Of a stretch of 5,808 bases of DNA, positions 1 through 5,808 are shown piece after piece. The first letter of the stretch is position 1. Each line of letters starts with the position of its first letter. The translations under genes and the position numbers were made by a program. The notes beneath the pieces are model-generated. The model did not search any database and was not told the origin of the DNA. It saw only the letters and a list, made by a program, of their open reading frames with translations. Origin of the DNA: Flammeovirgaceae bacterium UBA5008 (GTDB lineage Bacteria; Bacteroidota; Bacteroidia; Cytophagales; Cyclobacteriaceae); NCBI GenBank assembly GCA_002398365.1, contig DGYK01000069.1:852-6659 (forward strand), in the 5' to 3' direction.

Positions 1-519
1 ATCATTATTGGCAATCAAAGTCTTCAATTCTGTATTTGATTCATCTAACCATTTTAATACCTGAACATAGATTTCCTTCTGTGTATTATAAGTTGGTGTT
101 TTTGCAGCAAGACCTTTCAGAGCTTCATCCATTGGTAAGTCGCCTACTTTTTGCGTCATCCGAACATACAACCAAGCCTTGAAAAATTTGCCAAGTGCAC
201 CATACGGACTCGTTTTCACACTGGCATTTGCCGCTTCCTCCATTTTCAGCACATTGATAAGGGTGAGGTAATTCAAGTCAGCCTTTGTCCAATATTCATT
301 GTTGCCATAATAATTGTAGTTGCAACACCAGAATTGGTTCTGGCGATGCCCTAAACTCCAAGGCTCTTCAGCCATGTCACTTTCAATACCACGCAATATC
401 AATGACGGAGGTACTGCTGCTGGTCTATTCGGATTGTTAGGCAATTCATTAAAATCTCTGCAGGCATTTAATCCTAATAACATCGTCAGGATTAATGCAC
501 TTGTTATTATTCTTTTCAT
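1..519 (-). CDS. SusD/RagB-family nutrient-binding outer-membrane lipoprotein (C-terminus cut off by window edge)
   Basis: This is the surface-exposed, lipid-anchored partner of the adjacent SusC-type transporter; SusD proteins form a lid over the SusC barrel and capture substrate. The minus-strand frame starts at ATG 519 and stays open for 173 residues to the window edge, so only the N-terminal third or so of a usual 450-550-residue protein is present. The N-terminus is a lipoprotein signal: MKR, a hydrophobic stretch, then the lipobox L17-N-A-C20, with Cys20 the likely lipidated residue (Asn at -2 is slightly unusual). An NPN-type motif follows at residues 29-31, as in the SusD-like family with a NPN-rich N-terminus (SusD_2, PF12771). 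Residues 110-133 contain an aromatic helix and the V-G-D-L-P-M-D-E-A segment, matching the conserved 'GDvPyxeA' helix-turn of SusD TPR-like folds. An adjacent Cys pair lies at residues 65-66. The start lies 7 nt after the susC stop, so the two are almost certainly co-transcribed. The substrate cannot be read from the sequence. Confidence 0.9.
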   Translation of the reverse strand, partial: MKRIITSALILTMLLGLNACRDFNELPNNPNRPAAVPPSLILRGIESDMAEEPWSLGHRQNQFWCCNYNYYGNNEYWTKADLNYLTLINVLKMEEAANASVKTSPYGALGKFFKAWLYVRMTQKVGDLPMDEALKGLAAKTPTYNTQKEIYVQVLKWLDESNTELKTLIANND

Positions 520-526
520 AACTCAA

Positions 527-3500
527 TTAGAATGTAAGGTTAATGTTAACTCCATATCTTCTTAGTGAAGGTGATTGCAATGAAGCATATCCATCTGGAG
601 CTGTAAACTGATCAATATCCATGTCGCTCTTCTCAGCAAAATAAAGAAGGTTTCTTCCCACCAACGAAACGGTAGCTGATTTCAAGAAGGTACGCGTGAG
701 CACCGACTTAGGCAAATTGTATGATATAGTAACCTCACGCAGTTTGGCATACGAACGACTCATCAAGTTTGCTTCTTCTGCTGCATAATATCTGCTAATG
801 TAATCTTGTAAAAAAGTAGGTGTTGTGTTCGCAGCAAATTGCAACTCATCATAGTTGGTAATGGCCCCCGTAACTGCATCGTATTTAATCGTTGCACCGT
901 TGTTAATCACTACACCCGGGCCCACATATGATTTAATACCCAATTCATCTTGCGCACGAGCAATGCCCATGGCACCCTGAACCGTTTCAATATGACGACC
1001 ACCACGGAATGTTTGACGTTGTATATAGTTTACAATTGAACCACCAATTCGTCCGTCAAACTGAAAAGACATTGACCAATTTTTGTAGGCAAATCTGTTG
1101 GTAATTCCAAAAGACCAATCCGGATTTAAGTTTCCTAAAAATTGCGAAACATTGGTACGTATGGGTCTGCCACCTGCATCGTTGATCAATTGACCAGTAG
1201 GTGTTTTATAAAATGCTCCTGCATAATATCCATCCGTGCGATCACCAATTTTATAAAATCCTTTCCGTGTTTGTCCTGGTGCAAATTCCTTCCACGTCTC
1301 AGTAAATGTTGACCAATTCAACAACACATTCCACGTCAGCTCACCTTTCTCAATAGGTTTCGTATTCAGTGTAACTTCCCAACCTCTACGTTGTGTTTTC
1401 TCACCATTTGTCAGATACCCCGTATATCCGGTAGAACTAGGTAAAGATTGTGCAGAGATCCGTGGGCCATCTATGTTATCAAAATAGGTGATATCTAAGC
1501 CTATTTTATTGGATAAAAACCGAACATCCAATCCAAATTCAGTAGCCGATGTTTGGTAGGTATCTAAATTACTATTCGTAAGAGTTGCTGGATAATAGGC
1601 TCCTGGCTTATTGTCATAGACTAACGGTGTACTGTATACCGCAGAGTTTGAATAATCAGGACCATCGTAAGGAGAAAGATAATTCGAACCATAGCCCAAT
1701 GGAAACGCTGCACTTGGGGTTGGGCCAATACTGCTGAATACATTTCCCTTGTTTACTTGTGCATACGATGCGCGAACCTTCAAAAATGAAATTACCTCTG
1801 GTAATTTGATTGCTTCAGAAAGAAGCAAGCTCATTGAAACCGATGGATAAAAACCTAGATTCTTTGACGTAGGCAGTGTTGAATTTTTATCCCACCGACC
1901 TGTTACCGAAAGATTGATCCACTCTTTATACGAAGCATCTAAAAACCAATAGGCACTGTACACTGACATTGGAGCATTGTAATTGTATGCTTTCAAAGGA
2001 TTCAGTGTATTGTCAAAGGTGTAGGCTCCAGGAGTGAGAGATGATGCAGGAACGTTGAGATAATCTGTAGTAATGTAAGACGAACGATAATCGAAGGTAC
2101 GGATATTACCACCGATGGATGCATTCAGTTGAATATCTGGAGTAACTTTTTTATTGAATGTCGCTAATACATCAGTATTGTTTTCAAATAAGTTACGGTA
2201 ATCTTCACGATAGTCTCCTTTTGCTTGCTCGCGATCATAAACAGTGGCTGAGTAGGGGAACTTTTCGTTTCTGTAAATATCATACGTAGTAACAGAAGTA
2301 CGTGCCATCAGTTCTAAGAAATCAGCTACCTTATATTTTAATGACAGATTTCCAAAGATGTCCGACTTGTTGTGACCTCTCAACCACTCTTTAGTCAAGA
2401 AGTACGGGTTATTATAGCGCGTATATTCAGCATACTTTTGCTGAATGCCCTCTTTGCCAGGCTGCCAATAATCTTTCATGTCTTCGATATCCCAATCGGC
2501 ACCACCCCAGATAATGATATTGTAAATCATACTATTAGGTCCATACTGTACATCCGGAAAATTGGGTGTGTATTGACGATTGTAGTTAATATTTGATTCC
2601 AATCTTAGTTTATCGGAGAAATCAAATCCAGCAGAAATGTTAAAGTTGTCTGCATTTAATCGGGTGTTGGGAACTTGACCCTTCTGGTATGTATGCGTGT
2701 AAGAAAATCGAAGATCATACTTATCGCCACTGGCAGAAATAGCAATGTTATTTGTTGAAAGTAAACCTGCCTCTAAAAAACGGCTCAAGTTATCTTTACC
2801 TCTGGCTACCCATGGTGTGGGTTTAATGTTTCCTGTGTATGTTTCTCCATTTTTAAATGTAGTAGTGTAGGTTACACCCGGTGTAAATTCACCATCGTAC
2901 TGAGGAAGAAGTTGGCCATCAAAGCGAGGTCCCCAAATATCATAATCGGAATCATATTTTCCGGATCCTTTTCCATCGCCAAAGGCGTAACGACCATGGT
3001 CGCCAGGACCATACTCATCTTGCACTTTAGGGATTGTTAAAAAAGAATTTTCTACCATGGTTGACGAATTGTATTCAACCGAAAAACCGCGGTTATCCTT
3101 CGACCCTCTCTTGGTTGTAATTATAATCGCTCCGTCAATTCCACGTGAACCATATAAGGCCGAAGCGGAAGGTCCTTTTAAAACCGTGTAACTCTCGATG
3201 TCATCCGGACTGATATTCCAAGTGTCTGATACGAGTGGCACACCATCCACCACAAAGAAAGGAGTTCGTCCACGTAGCGAAATAGCAGGCGCTCCTAATA
3301 TTTCAGAAGATGTACCAATATTTAATCCGGCTACCTTACCTACTAACGAGTTGATTGCATTCGGTTCACGGGCCTTTGTCAAATCTTGCCCCTTTACTTC
3401 TTGAATAGCATATCCCACCTTTGCTTTACTCTTCTCTATACCTAATGCCGTCACTACTACCTCGGTAAGTTGTTTTGCATCCGGAACTAAAATAACCTCA

Positions 3501-3808
3501 ATGGCCGTGCGGTTGCTGATAGGCACTTCTTGTGTTGTATATCCTACAAATGAAAATAGAAGTACATCATTTGCAGAAGCGACATTAACAACAAATGCAC
3601 CATCTCCATCCGTAATGGTTCCGTTGGTTGTCCCTTTTACAATAATGTTTACTCCCGGCAGTGGACTTTGATCTTCTCCGGAAAGTACTCTTCCAGAGAC
3701 CGAATACTGTGCCATGGCAGCGGTAGCTGTCATGATCATAAACAAAACTGGCAAGAGTCCTTGCACCAGCAGTTGCTTACGAAATTTTAGTCGTAAAACT
3801 TGAAGCAT
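527..3808 (-). CDS. SusC/RagA-family TonB-linked outer-membrane transporter
   Basis: This is a TonB-dependent active transporter of the outer membrane and, with the SusD-like partner downstream, forms a nutrient-uptake complex. It has 1093 residues, a normal length for the family. Residues 1-33 form a Sec signal peptide (basic n-region RLKFRK, hydrophobic core, cleavage likely after A-M-A33 before Gln34). A carboxypeptidase-regulatory-like beta-sandwich, typical of SusC N-terminal extensions, spans about 36-109. A TonB-box-like EVVVTALG segment follows at about 116-123. The plug spans about 125-235 and contains the SusC signature: VVDGVPL near 186-192, DDIESYTVLKG near 202-212, ALYGSRG, and IIITTKRG near 228-235. 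The rest is beta-barrel rich in aromatic and Asn/Ser/Thr strands, ending in ...NINLTF with the C-terminal Phe used for barrel assembly. The start at 3808 is chosen because it gives a complete signal peptide. It is divergent from the XRE-cupin regulator, so its promoter should lie in 3809-4070. Assignment to the family is very sure; the substrate is unknown. Confidence 0.97.
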   Translation of the reverse strand: MLQVLRLKFRKQLLVQGLLPVLFMIMTATAAMAQYSVSGRVLSGEDQSPLPGVNIIVKGTTNGTITDGDGAFVVNVASANDVLLFSFVGYTTQEVPISNRTAIEVILVPDAKQLTEVVVTALGIEKSKAKVGYAIQEVKGQDLTKAREPNAINSLVGKVAGLNIGTSSEILGAPAISLRGRTPFFVVDGVPLVSDTWNISPDDIESYTVLKGPSASALYGSRGIDGAIIITTKRGSKDNRGFSVEYNSSTMVENSFLTIPKVQDEYGPGDHGRYAFGDGKGSGKYDSDYDIWGPRFDGQLLPQYDGEFTPGVTYTTTFKNGETYTGNIKPTPWVARGKDNLSRFLEAGLLSTNNIAISASGDKYDLRFSYTHTYQKGQVPNTRLNADNFNISAGFDFSDKLRLESNINYNRQYTPNFPDVQYGPNSMIYNIIIWGGADWDIEDMKDYWQPGKEGIQQKYAEYTRYNNPYFLTKEWLRGHNKSDIFGNLSLKYKVADFLELMARTSVTTYDIYRNEKFPYSATVYDREQAKGDYREDYRNLFENNTDVLATFNKKVTPDIQLNASIGGNIRTFDYRSSYITTDYLNVPASSLTPGAYTFDNTLNPLKAYNYNAPMSVYSAYWFLDASYKEWINLSVTGRWDKNSTLPTSKNLGFYPSVSMSLLLSEAIKLPEVISFLKVRASYAQVNKGNVFSSIGPTPSAAFPLGYGSNYLSPYDGPDYSNSAVYSTPLVYDNKPGAYYPATLTNSNLDTYQTSATEFGLDVRFLSNKIGLDITYFDNIDGPRISAQSLPSSTGYTGYLTNGEKTQRRGWEVTLNTKPIEKGELTWNVLLNWSTFTETWKEFAPGQTRKGFYKIGDRTDGYYAGAFYKTPTGQLINDAGGRPIRTNVSQFLGNLNPDWSFGITNRFAYKNWSMSFQFDGRIGGSIVNYIQRQTFRGGRHIETVQGAMGIARAQDELGIKSYVGPGVVINNGATIKYDAVTGAITNYDELQFAANTTPTFLQDYISRYYAAEEANLMSRSYAKLREVTISYNLPKSVLTRTFLKSATVSLVGRNLLYFAEKSDMDIDQFTAPDGYASLQSPSLRRYGVNINLTF

Positions 3809-3845
3809 AAGTGTGATTGGTTTAGTTTTTCGCTAGTCAGATTAG

Positions 3846-3891
3846 CTTGCTCAAAGATTGAGTTATCAATTGACGTTGAGTTTAGAGCAAG
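3846..3891. repeat. Inverted repeat CTTGCTC ... GAGCAAG upstream of susC
   Basis: CTTGCTC at 3846-3852 and its exact reverse complement GAGCAAG at 3885-3891 are 32 bp apart. They enclose two TTGAGTT copies (3858-3864 and 3876-3882) and the palindrome TCAATTGA (3866-3873). It lies 38-83 bp from the susC start, so it could be in the 5' leader of the susC transcript or in its promoter. With only 7-bp arms and a long loop it is weak as an RNA hairpin, and chance occurrence in AT-rich DNA is possible. Confidence 0.3.
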
Positions 3892-3897
3892 GTTATT

Positions 3898-3920
3898 GAT
3901 CGGTTAAGATTCAACCAATC
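3898..3920. repeat. Imperfect inverted repeat GATCGGTT-n7-AACCAATC, candidate operator
   Basis: The arms GATCGGTT (3898-3905) and AACCAATC (3913-3920) are inverted copies with one mismatch in eight, separated by 7 bp. A further copy of the same half-site, GATTGGTT, lies at 3815-3822, just upstream of the susC start and in the orientation opposite to the 3913 arm. ATTGATCG (3895-3902) also has an exact inverted copy CGATCAAT at 3978-3985. The half-site length and spacing fit a dimeric DNA-binding protein, but no binding motif for this regulator is known to me, so the operator role is inferred. Confidence 0.4.
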
Positions 3921-3963
3921 GAAGGACAAAAATTAATGGTGGCTTAAAATGCATTTACAAAAA

Positions 3964-3996
3964 ATGCCTTTTCCCTTCGATCAATGATGCCTTTTC
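3964..3996. repeat. Perfect 10-bp direct repeat ATGCCTTTTC, candidate regulator-binding pair
   Basis: ATGCCTTTTC occurs at 3964-3973 and again at 3987-3996, 23 bp start to start, close to two helical turns, so both copies would face the same side of the DNA. A perfect 10-bp palindrome AAATGCATTT sits just upstream at 3947-3956 and shares the AAATGC core with the bases leading into the first copy. The pair is about 75 bp ahead of the regulator's ATG and about 155 bp from the susC start. Binding by the XRE-cupin protein is inference from position and spacing. Confidence 0.5.
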
Positions 3997-4070
3997 AATA
4001 ACAATCAGGTAACATTTAGGCCCTAGCTTGCTTACTCAACCAAAAGTTGACAAATAGTAAACAAGCATTT

Positions 4071-4646
4071 ATGATTCATGAAGAATTGATCACTCTCGTT
4101 GCGATGAGAATCAAAGCATTACGTCTTGAAAAAGGAATTACGCTTCAAACGCTGAGCGAGCGAACCAACTTGACTAAAGGGCTTATCTCTAAAATTGAAA
4201 ATACGAGAACGATCCCCTCGCTGCCCGTATTCTTTACTTTAATACAATCACTGGAGATCAAACCCAGCGAATTTTTTGATGCCATGAGCATCACTAAAAA
4301 CCAATCCTATCTTCATTTTAAGAAGAAAGAATATCGCCAAATCAAGAAAGAAGATAGGCCCGGATTTGAATACCGACACATCTTTGCGCACTCCCTACAA
4401 AGTTGCACGATGGAAACTGTTTTGCTTTCTATCAAACCCCATGCACAATCGAAACCCACCACTACCGATGGTTTTGAATTTAAATACATCGTTTCAGGCG
4501 ACTGTGATTATTATATTAATGATGCTAAAATTGCTTTGCGCGAAGGCGATTCCGTTTTTTTCGATGCATCACAACCTCATTATCCTGTCAACAACTCCAA
4601 AAGAAAAGTGGTGATGCTCGTCATTTATTTTCTAACCCTTAAATAA
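4071..4646 (+). CDS. XRE-family helix-turn-helix transcriptional regulator with C-terminal cupin domain
   Basis: This is a cytoplasmic DNA-binding regulator of the XRE-cupin type (191 residues, the usual size), a family that commonly controls adjacent genes for amine, amino-acid or phosphonate metabolism. Residues about 9-69 form an HTH_3 domain (IKALRLEKGITLQTLSERT, then LTKGLISKIEN, then a PSLPVFFTLIQSLEI helix). The cupin fold spans about 112-188. Its second motif is intact (G159-D-S ... P169-H170-x3-N174) and E136 and G143 of motif 1 are kept, but the HxH pair of motif 1 is replaced by a PTTTDG stretch (129-134). The usual metal site is therefore probably missing and the domain likely binds a ligand without metal. 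ATG 4071 is preferred. A TTG at 4047 would add eight residues but lies inside a small inverted repeat and adds nothing conserved. There is no Shine-Dalgarno sequence. It is divergent from susC and 63 bp ahead of the oxidoreductase, fitting a local regulator. Ligand unknown. Confidence 0.9.
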   Translation: MIHEELITLVAMRIKALRLEKGITLQTLSERTNLTKGLISKIENTRTIPSLPVFFTLIQSLEIKPSEFFDAMSITKNQSYLHFKKKEYRQIKKEDRPGFEYRHIFAHSLQSCTMETVLLSIKPHAQSKPTTTDGFEFKYIVSGDCDYYINDAKIALREGDSVFFDASQPHYPVNNSKRKVVMLVIYFLTLK

Positions 4647-4709
4647 ATTCGCAATTCAATAACCCTCACATAATAAAGTTTAATCATATTGTACCTTCGA
4701 ATATAAATT
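4647..4709 (+). promoter_or_regulatory. Short AT-rich gap before the oxidoreductase, with a weak promoter-like -7 element
   Basis: The 63 bases between the regulator stop and the oxidoreductase start show no terminator hairpin, so read-through from the regulator is plausible. TACCTTCG at 4692-4699 differs by one base from the Bacteroidota -7 consensus TAnnTTTG. No TTTG element is seen about 20 bp upstream, and transcription from it would leave only a few bases of leader. Either co-transcription with the regulator or a separate weak promoter is possible; the promoter call is tentative. Confidence 0.25.
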
Positions 4710-5808
4710 ATGCAAAATCATTTCGATGTAATCATTGTAGGTGCCGGTGTGCTGGGAACATTTCATGCCTATCATGCAGCTCGCTTAGGTAATAAAGTCT
4801 TACTCACTGAAAAAGATCAATACCCTACACAAGCTACTGTTCGTAATTTCGGGCAAGTAGTTCCTTCCGGAATGGGTTCTGAGTGGTTCAACTATGGATT
4901 GAAAGGCATTGCCACCTATCAGCAAATTCAATCTGAGTTTGATATCTCCATTCGAAACAATGGCAGCGTATACGTTGCATCCGATGATGAGGAACTTAAG
5001 CTGATCCATGAACTAAAAAAAGTAATGGATAATCGCAGCTACGAAGCACACTTATTAACAACTTCTCAATGTCTTGAAAAATGGCCTGCCTTGAATAGCA
5101 GCTACTGCAAGGAAGCGCTGTTCTTTCCACAAGAACTCAGTGCCGAACCGGAAACACTCATTCATCGACTGCTGTTTTATGTGTCTGAGAAATTTCCCAG
5201 CCTTACCTATAAACCATCTACCACTATTGTTGATTGCGAAGTGAATGGAGATCGTGTAATAGTTTCAAGTCATCTGAAAGAAAAGTTCACAGCCGATCAT
5301 GCCATCATTTGCAATGGCGGTGAGTTTAAATTACTGTTTGCCGATTTGTTCCGAAGCAGTGGCATTGTAGTAAGTAAGTTGCAAATGCTGCGCACGATAC
5401 CGATGGCTTCCGTACGGTTGGAAGGAAATATATTAACAGGGCTCACCATTCGCAGATACGAGTCATTTCAAGAGTGCCCATCGTACACTTCCGTTCAAAC
5501 TCCTCCACATCTTGCCGAATTGAAGAAGTGGGGCATTCATATTTTATTTAAAAAGGCCATCGATGGCTCAATCATAATTGGCGACTCCCACGAATATGCA
5601 GAAGCGCACAAAACAGATGATCTAGGTTTTTCGCAAAGCGAATACATCAATCAATTGATGTTGAATGAAACCAAACGAATTGTTACTTTTGATGCAACCC
5701 AAATTGCGCAAAGCTGGTCCGGATTTTATCCGCAGCACAATGAAAAAGATATCGTAGAAATGGACATTGAAAATAGAATTCATATTCGCACGGCCATTGG
5801 CGGAAAAG
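4710..5808 (+). CDS. TIGR03364-like FAD-dependent oxidoreductase (D-amino-acid-oxidase fold), C-terminus cut off by window edge
   Basis: This flavoenzyme of the DAO superfamily (PF01266) probably oxidises a C-N bond of an amine or amino acid in the cytoplasm; there is no signal peptide. The 366 visible residues cover nearly the whole protein. The Rossmann FAD motif is at the N-terminus (DVIIVGAGVLG, Gly11/13/16), with Glu34 ending the second strand to bind the ribose. RNFGQVVPSG at 45-54 and LQMLRT at 224-229 match what I recall as conserved in TIGR03364, and the final I-G-G-K looks like the start of the 'GGKGMT' FAD-binding segment. About 10-20 residues are thus missing. From established annotation, TIGR03364 members cluster with phosphonatase-like enzymes and are proposed to oxidise aminophosphonates, and some relatives are reported to act on 2-aminoethylphosphonate or its N-methyl form. 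Substrate assignment here is inference. A glycine/sarcosine-oxidase-like enzyme is the main alternative. The start ATG follows an AT-rich leader without a Shine-Dalgarno sequence. Confidence 0.88.
   Translation, partial: MQNHFDVIIVGAGVLGTFHAYHAARLGNKVLLTEKDQYPTQATVRNFGQVVPSGMGSEWFNYGLKGIATYQQIQSEFDISIRNNGSVYVASDDEELKLIHELKKVMDNRSYEAHLLTTSQCLEKWPALNSSYCKEALFFPQELSAEPETLIHRLLFYVSEKFPSLTYKPSTTIVDCEVNGDRVIVSSHLKEKFTADHAIICNGGEFKLLFADLFRSSGIVVSKLQMLRTIPMASVRLEGNILTGLTIRRYESFQECPSYTSVQTPPHLAELKKWGIHILFKKAIDGSIIIGDSHEYAEAHKTDDLGFSQSEYINQLMLNETKRIVTFDATQIAQSWSGFYPQHNEKDIVEMDIENRIHIRTAIGGK

Larger units (their letters stand above)
3809..4070. promoter_or_regulatory. Divergent intergenic control region between the susC/susD arm and the regulator/oxidoreductase arm
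   Basis: These 262 bases between two divergent starts hold no credible gene. They must contain the susC promoter (leftward) and the regulator promoter (rightward). The stretch is AT-rich and unusually dense in short repeats, listed separately: a perfect 10-bp direct repeat, a perfect AAATGCATTT palindrome (3947-3956), a near-perfect 8-bp inverted repeat, a 7-bp inverted repeat, a TCAATTGA palindrome (3866-3873), a CTCAA-n3-TTGAG hairpin (3850-3862), and two copies of TAGCTTGCT (3843-3851 and 4024-4032). I could not find a convincing Bacteroidota promoter pair (-33 TTTG, -7 TAnnTTTG) on either strand. On the minus strand AATCTTTG (3853-3860 read leftward) is one mismatch from the -7 consensus but lacks a well-spaced -33 element. 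Role as a control region is inferred from position. Confidence 0.7.

Noticed and set aside
151..565. Plus-strand open frames at 151-354 and 320-565
   Set aside because: They lie antisense to the SusD-like gene, whose lipoprotein signal and SusD motifs read clearly on the minus strand; the plus-strand products resemble no known family.
2372..3404. Plus-strand open frames at 2372-2596 and 3198-3404
   Set aside because: Both are antisense to well-conserved barrel and plug regions of the SusC-type transporter and show no domain or start context of their own.
4036..4050. TCAAC-n5-GTTGA as a transcription terminator
   Set aside because: The arms are only 5 bp and AT-rich, there is no T-tract, and it lies directly upstream of a start codon.
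4047..4070. TTG at 4047 as the start of the regulator
   Set aside because: It adds eight non-conserved residues and sits in a small inverted repeat (4036-4050); ATG 4071 gives a normal-length XRE-cupin protein.
3809..4070. Riboswitch, tRNA, small RNA gene, CRISPR array or insertion-sequence end in the long spacer
   Set aside because: No conserved riboswitch or tRNA-like folding, no regularly spaced repeats, and no terminal inverted repeats or target duplications are visible; the repeats are short and look operator-like.
4366..4614. Second plus-strand open frame inside the regulator
   Set aside because: It is a frame-shifted shadow of the cupin domain, which is intact in the main frame.
4800..5009. 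Minus-strand open frame opposite the oxidoreductase
   Set aside because: It is antisense to a conserved flavoprotein frame and has no recognisable features.

Overview
The window looks like chromosomal DNA of a Bacteroidota bacterium, probably a Cytophagales-type environmental lineage. The evidence is a SusC/SusD outer-membrane nutrient-uptake pair, moderate-to-low GC content, and no recognisable AGGAGG-type Shine-Dalgarno sequence in front of any of the four starts, which is typical of the phylum. The lineage guess below phylum level is weak.

Layout: there are two divergent arms around a 262-bp non-coding region. The left arm (minus strand) is a complete SusC/RagA-type TonB-dependent transporter (527-3808). 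Seven bases after it comes the start of a SusD/RagB-type lipoprotein, which runs off the left edge (1-519). The right arm (plus strand) is an XRE-type helix-turn-helix regulator with a C-terminal cupin domain (4071-4646). After a 63-bp gap comes an FAD-dependent oxidoreductase of the D-amino-acid-oxidase fold (4710 to the right edge). It lacks only its last residues and resembles the TIGR03364 clade linked to aminophosphonate catabolism. The central spacer (3809-4070) holds several direct and inverted repeats, as expected of a shared control region.

Working model (inference): SusC and SusD capture and import a small organic nutrient across the outer membrane. The XRE-cupin protein senses it or a breakdown product and controls both arms from the spacer. 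The flavoenzyme carries out an early oxidative step, plausibly deamination or N-dealkylation of an aminophosphonate. A SusCD pair dedicated to an aminophosphonate would be unusual, since SusCD systems are best known for glycans and peptides. The link to phosphonates rests on family resemblance of the oxidoreductase alone. No phosphonatase or phosphonate transporter gene is visible inside the window.
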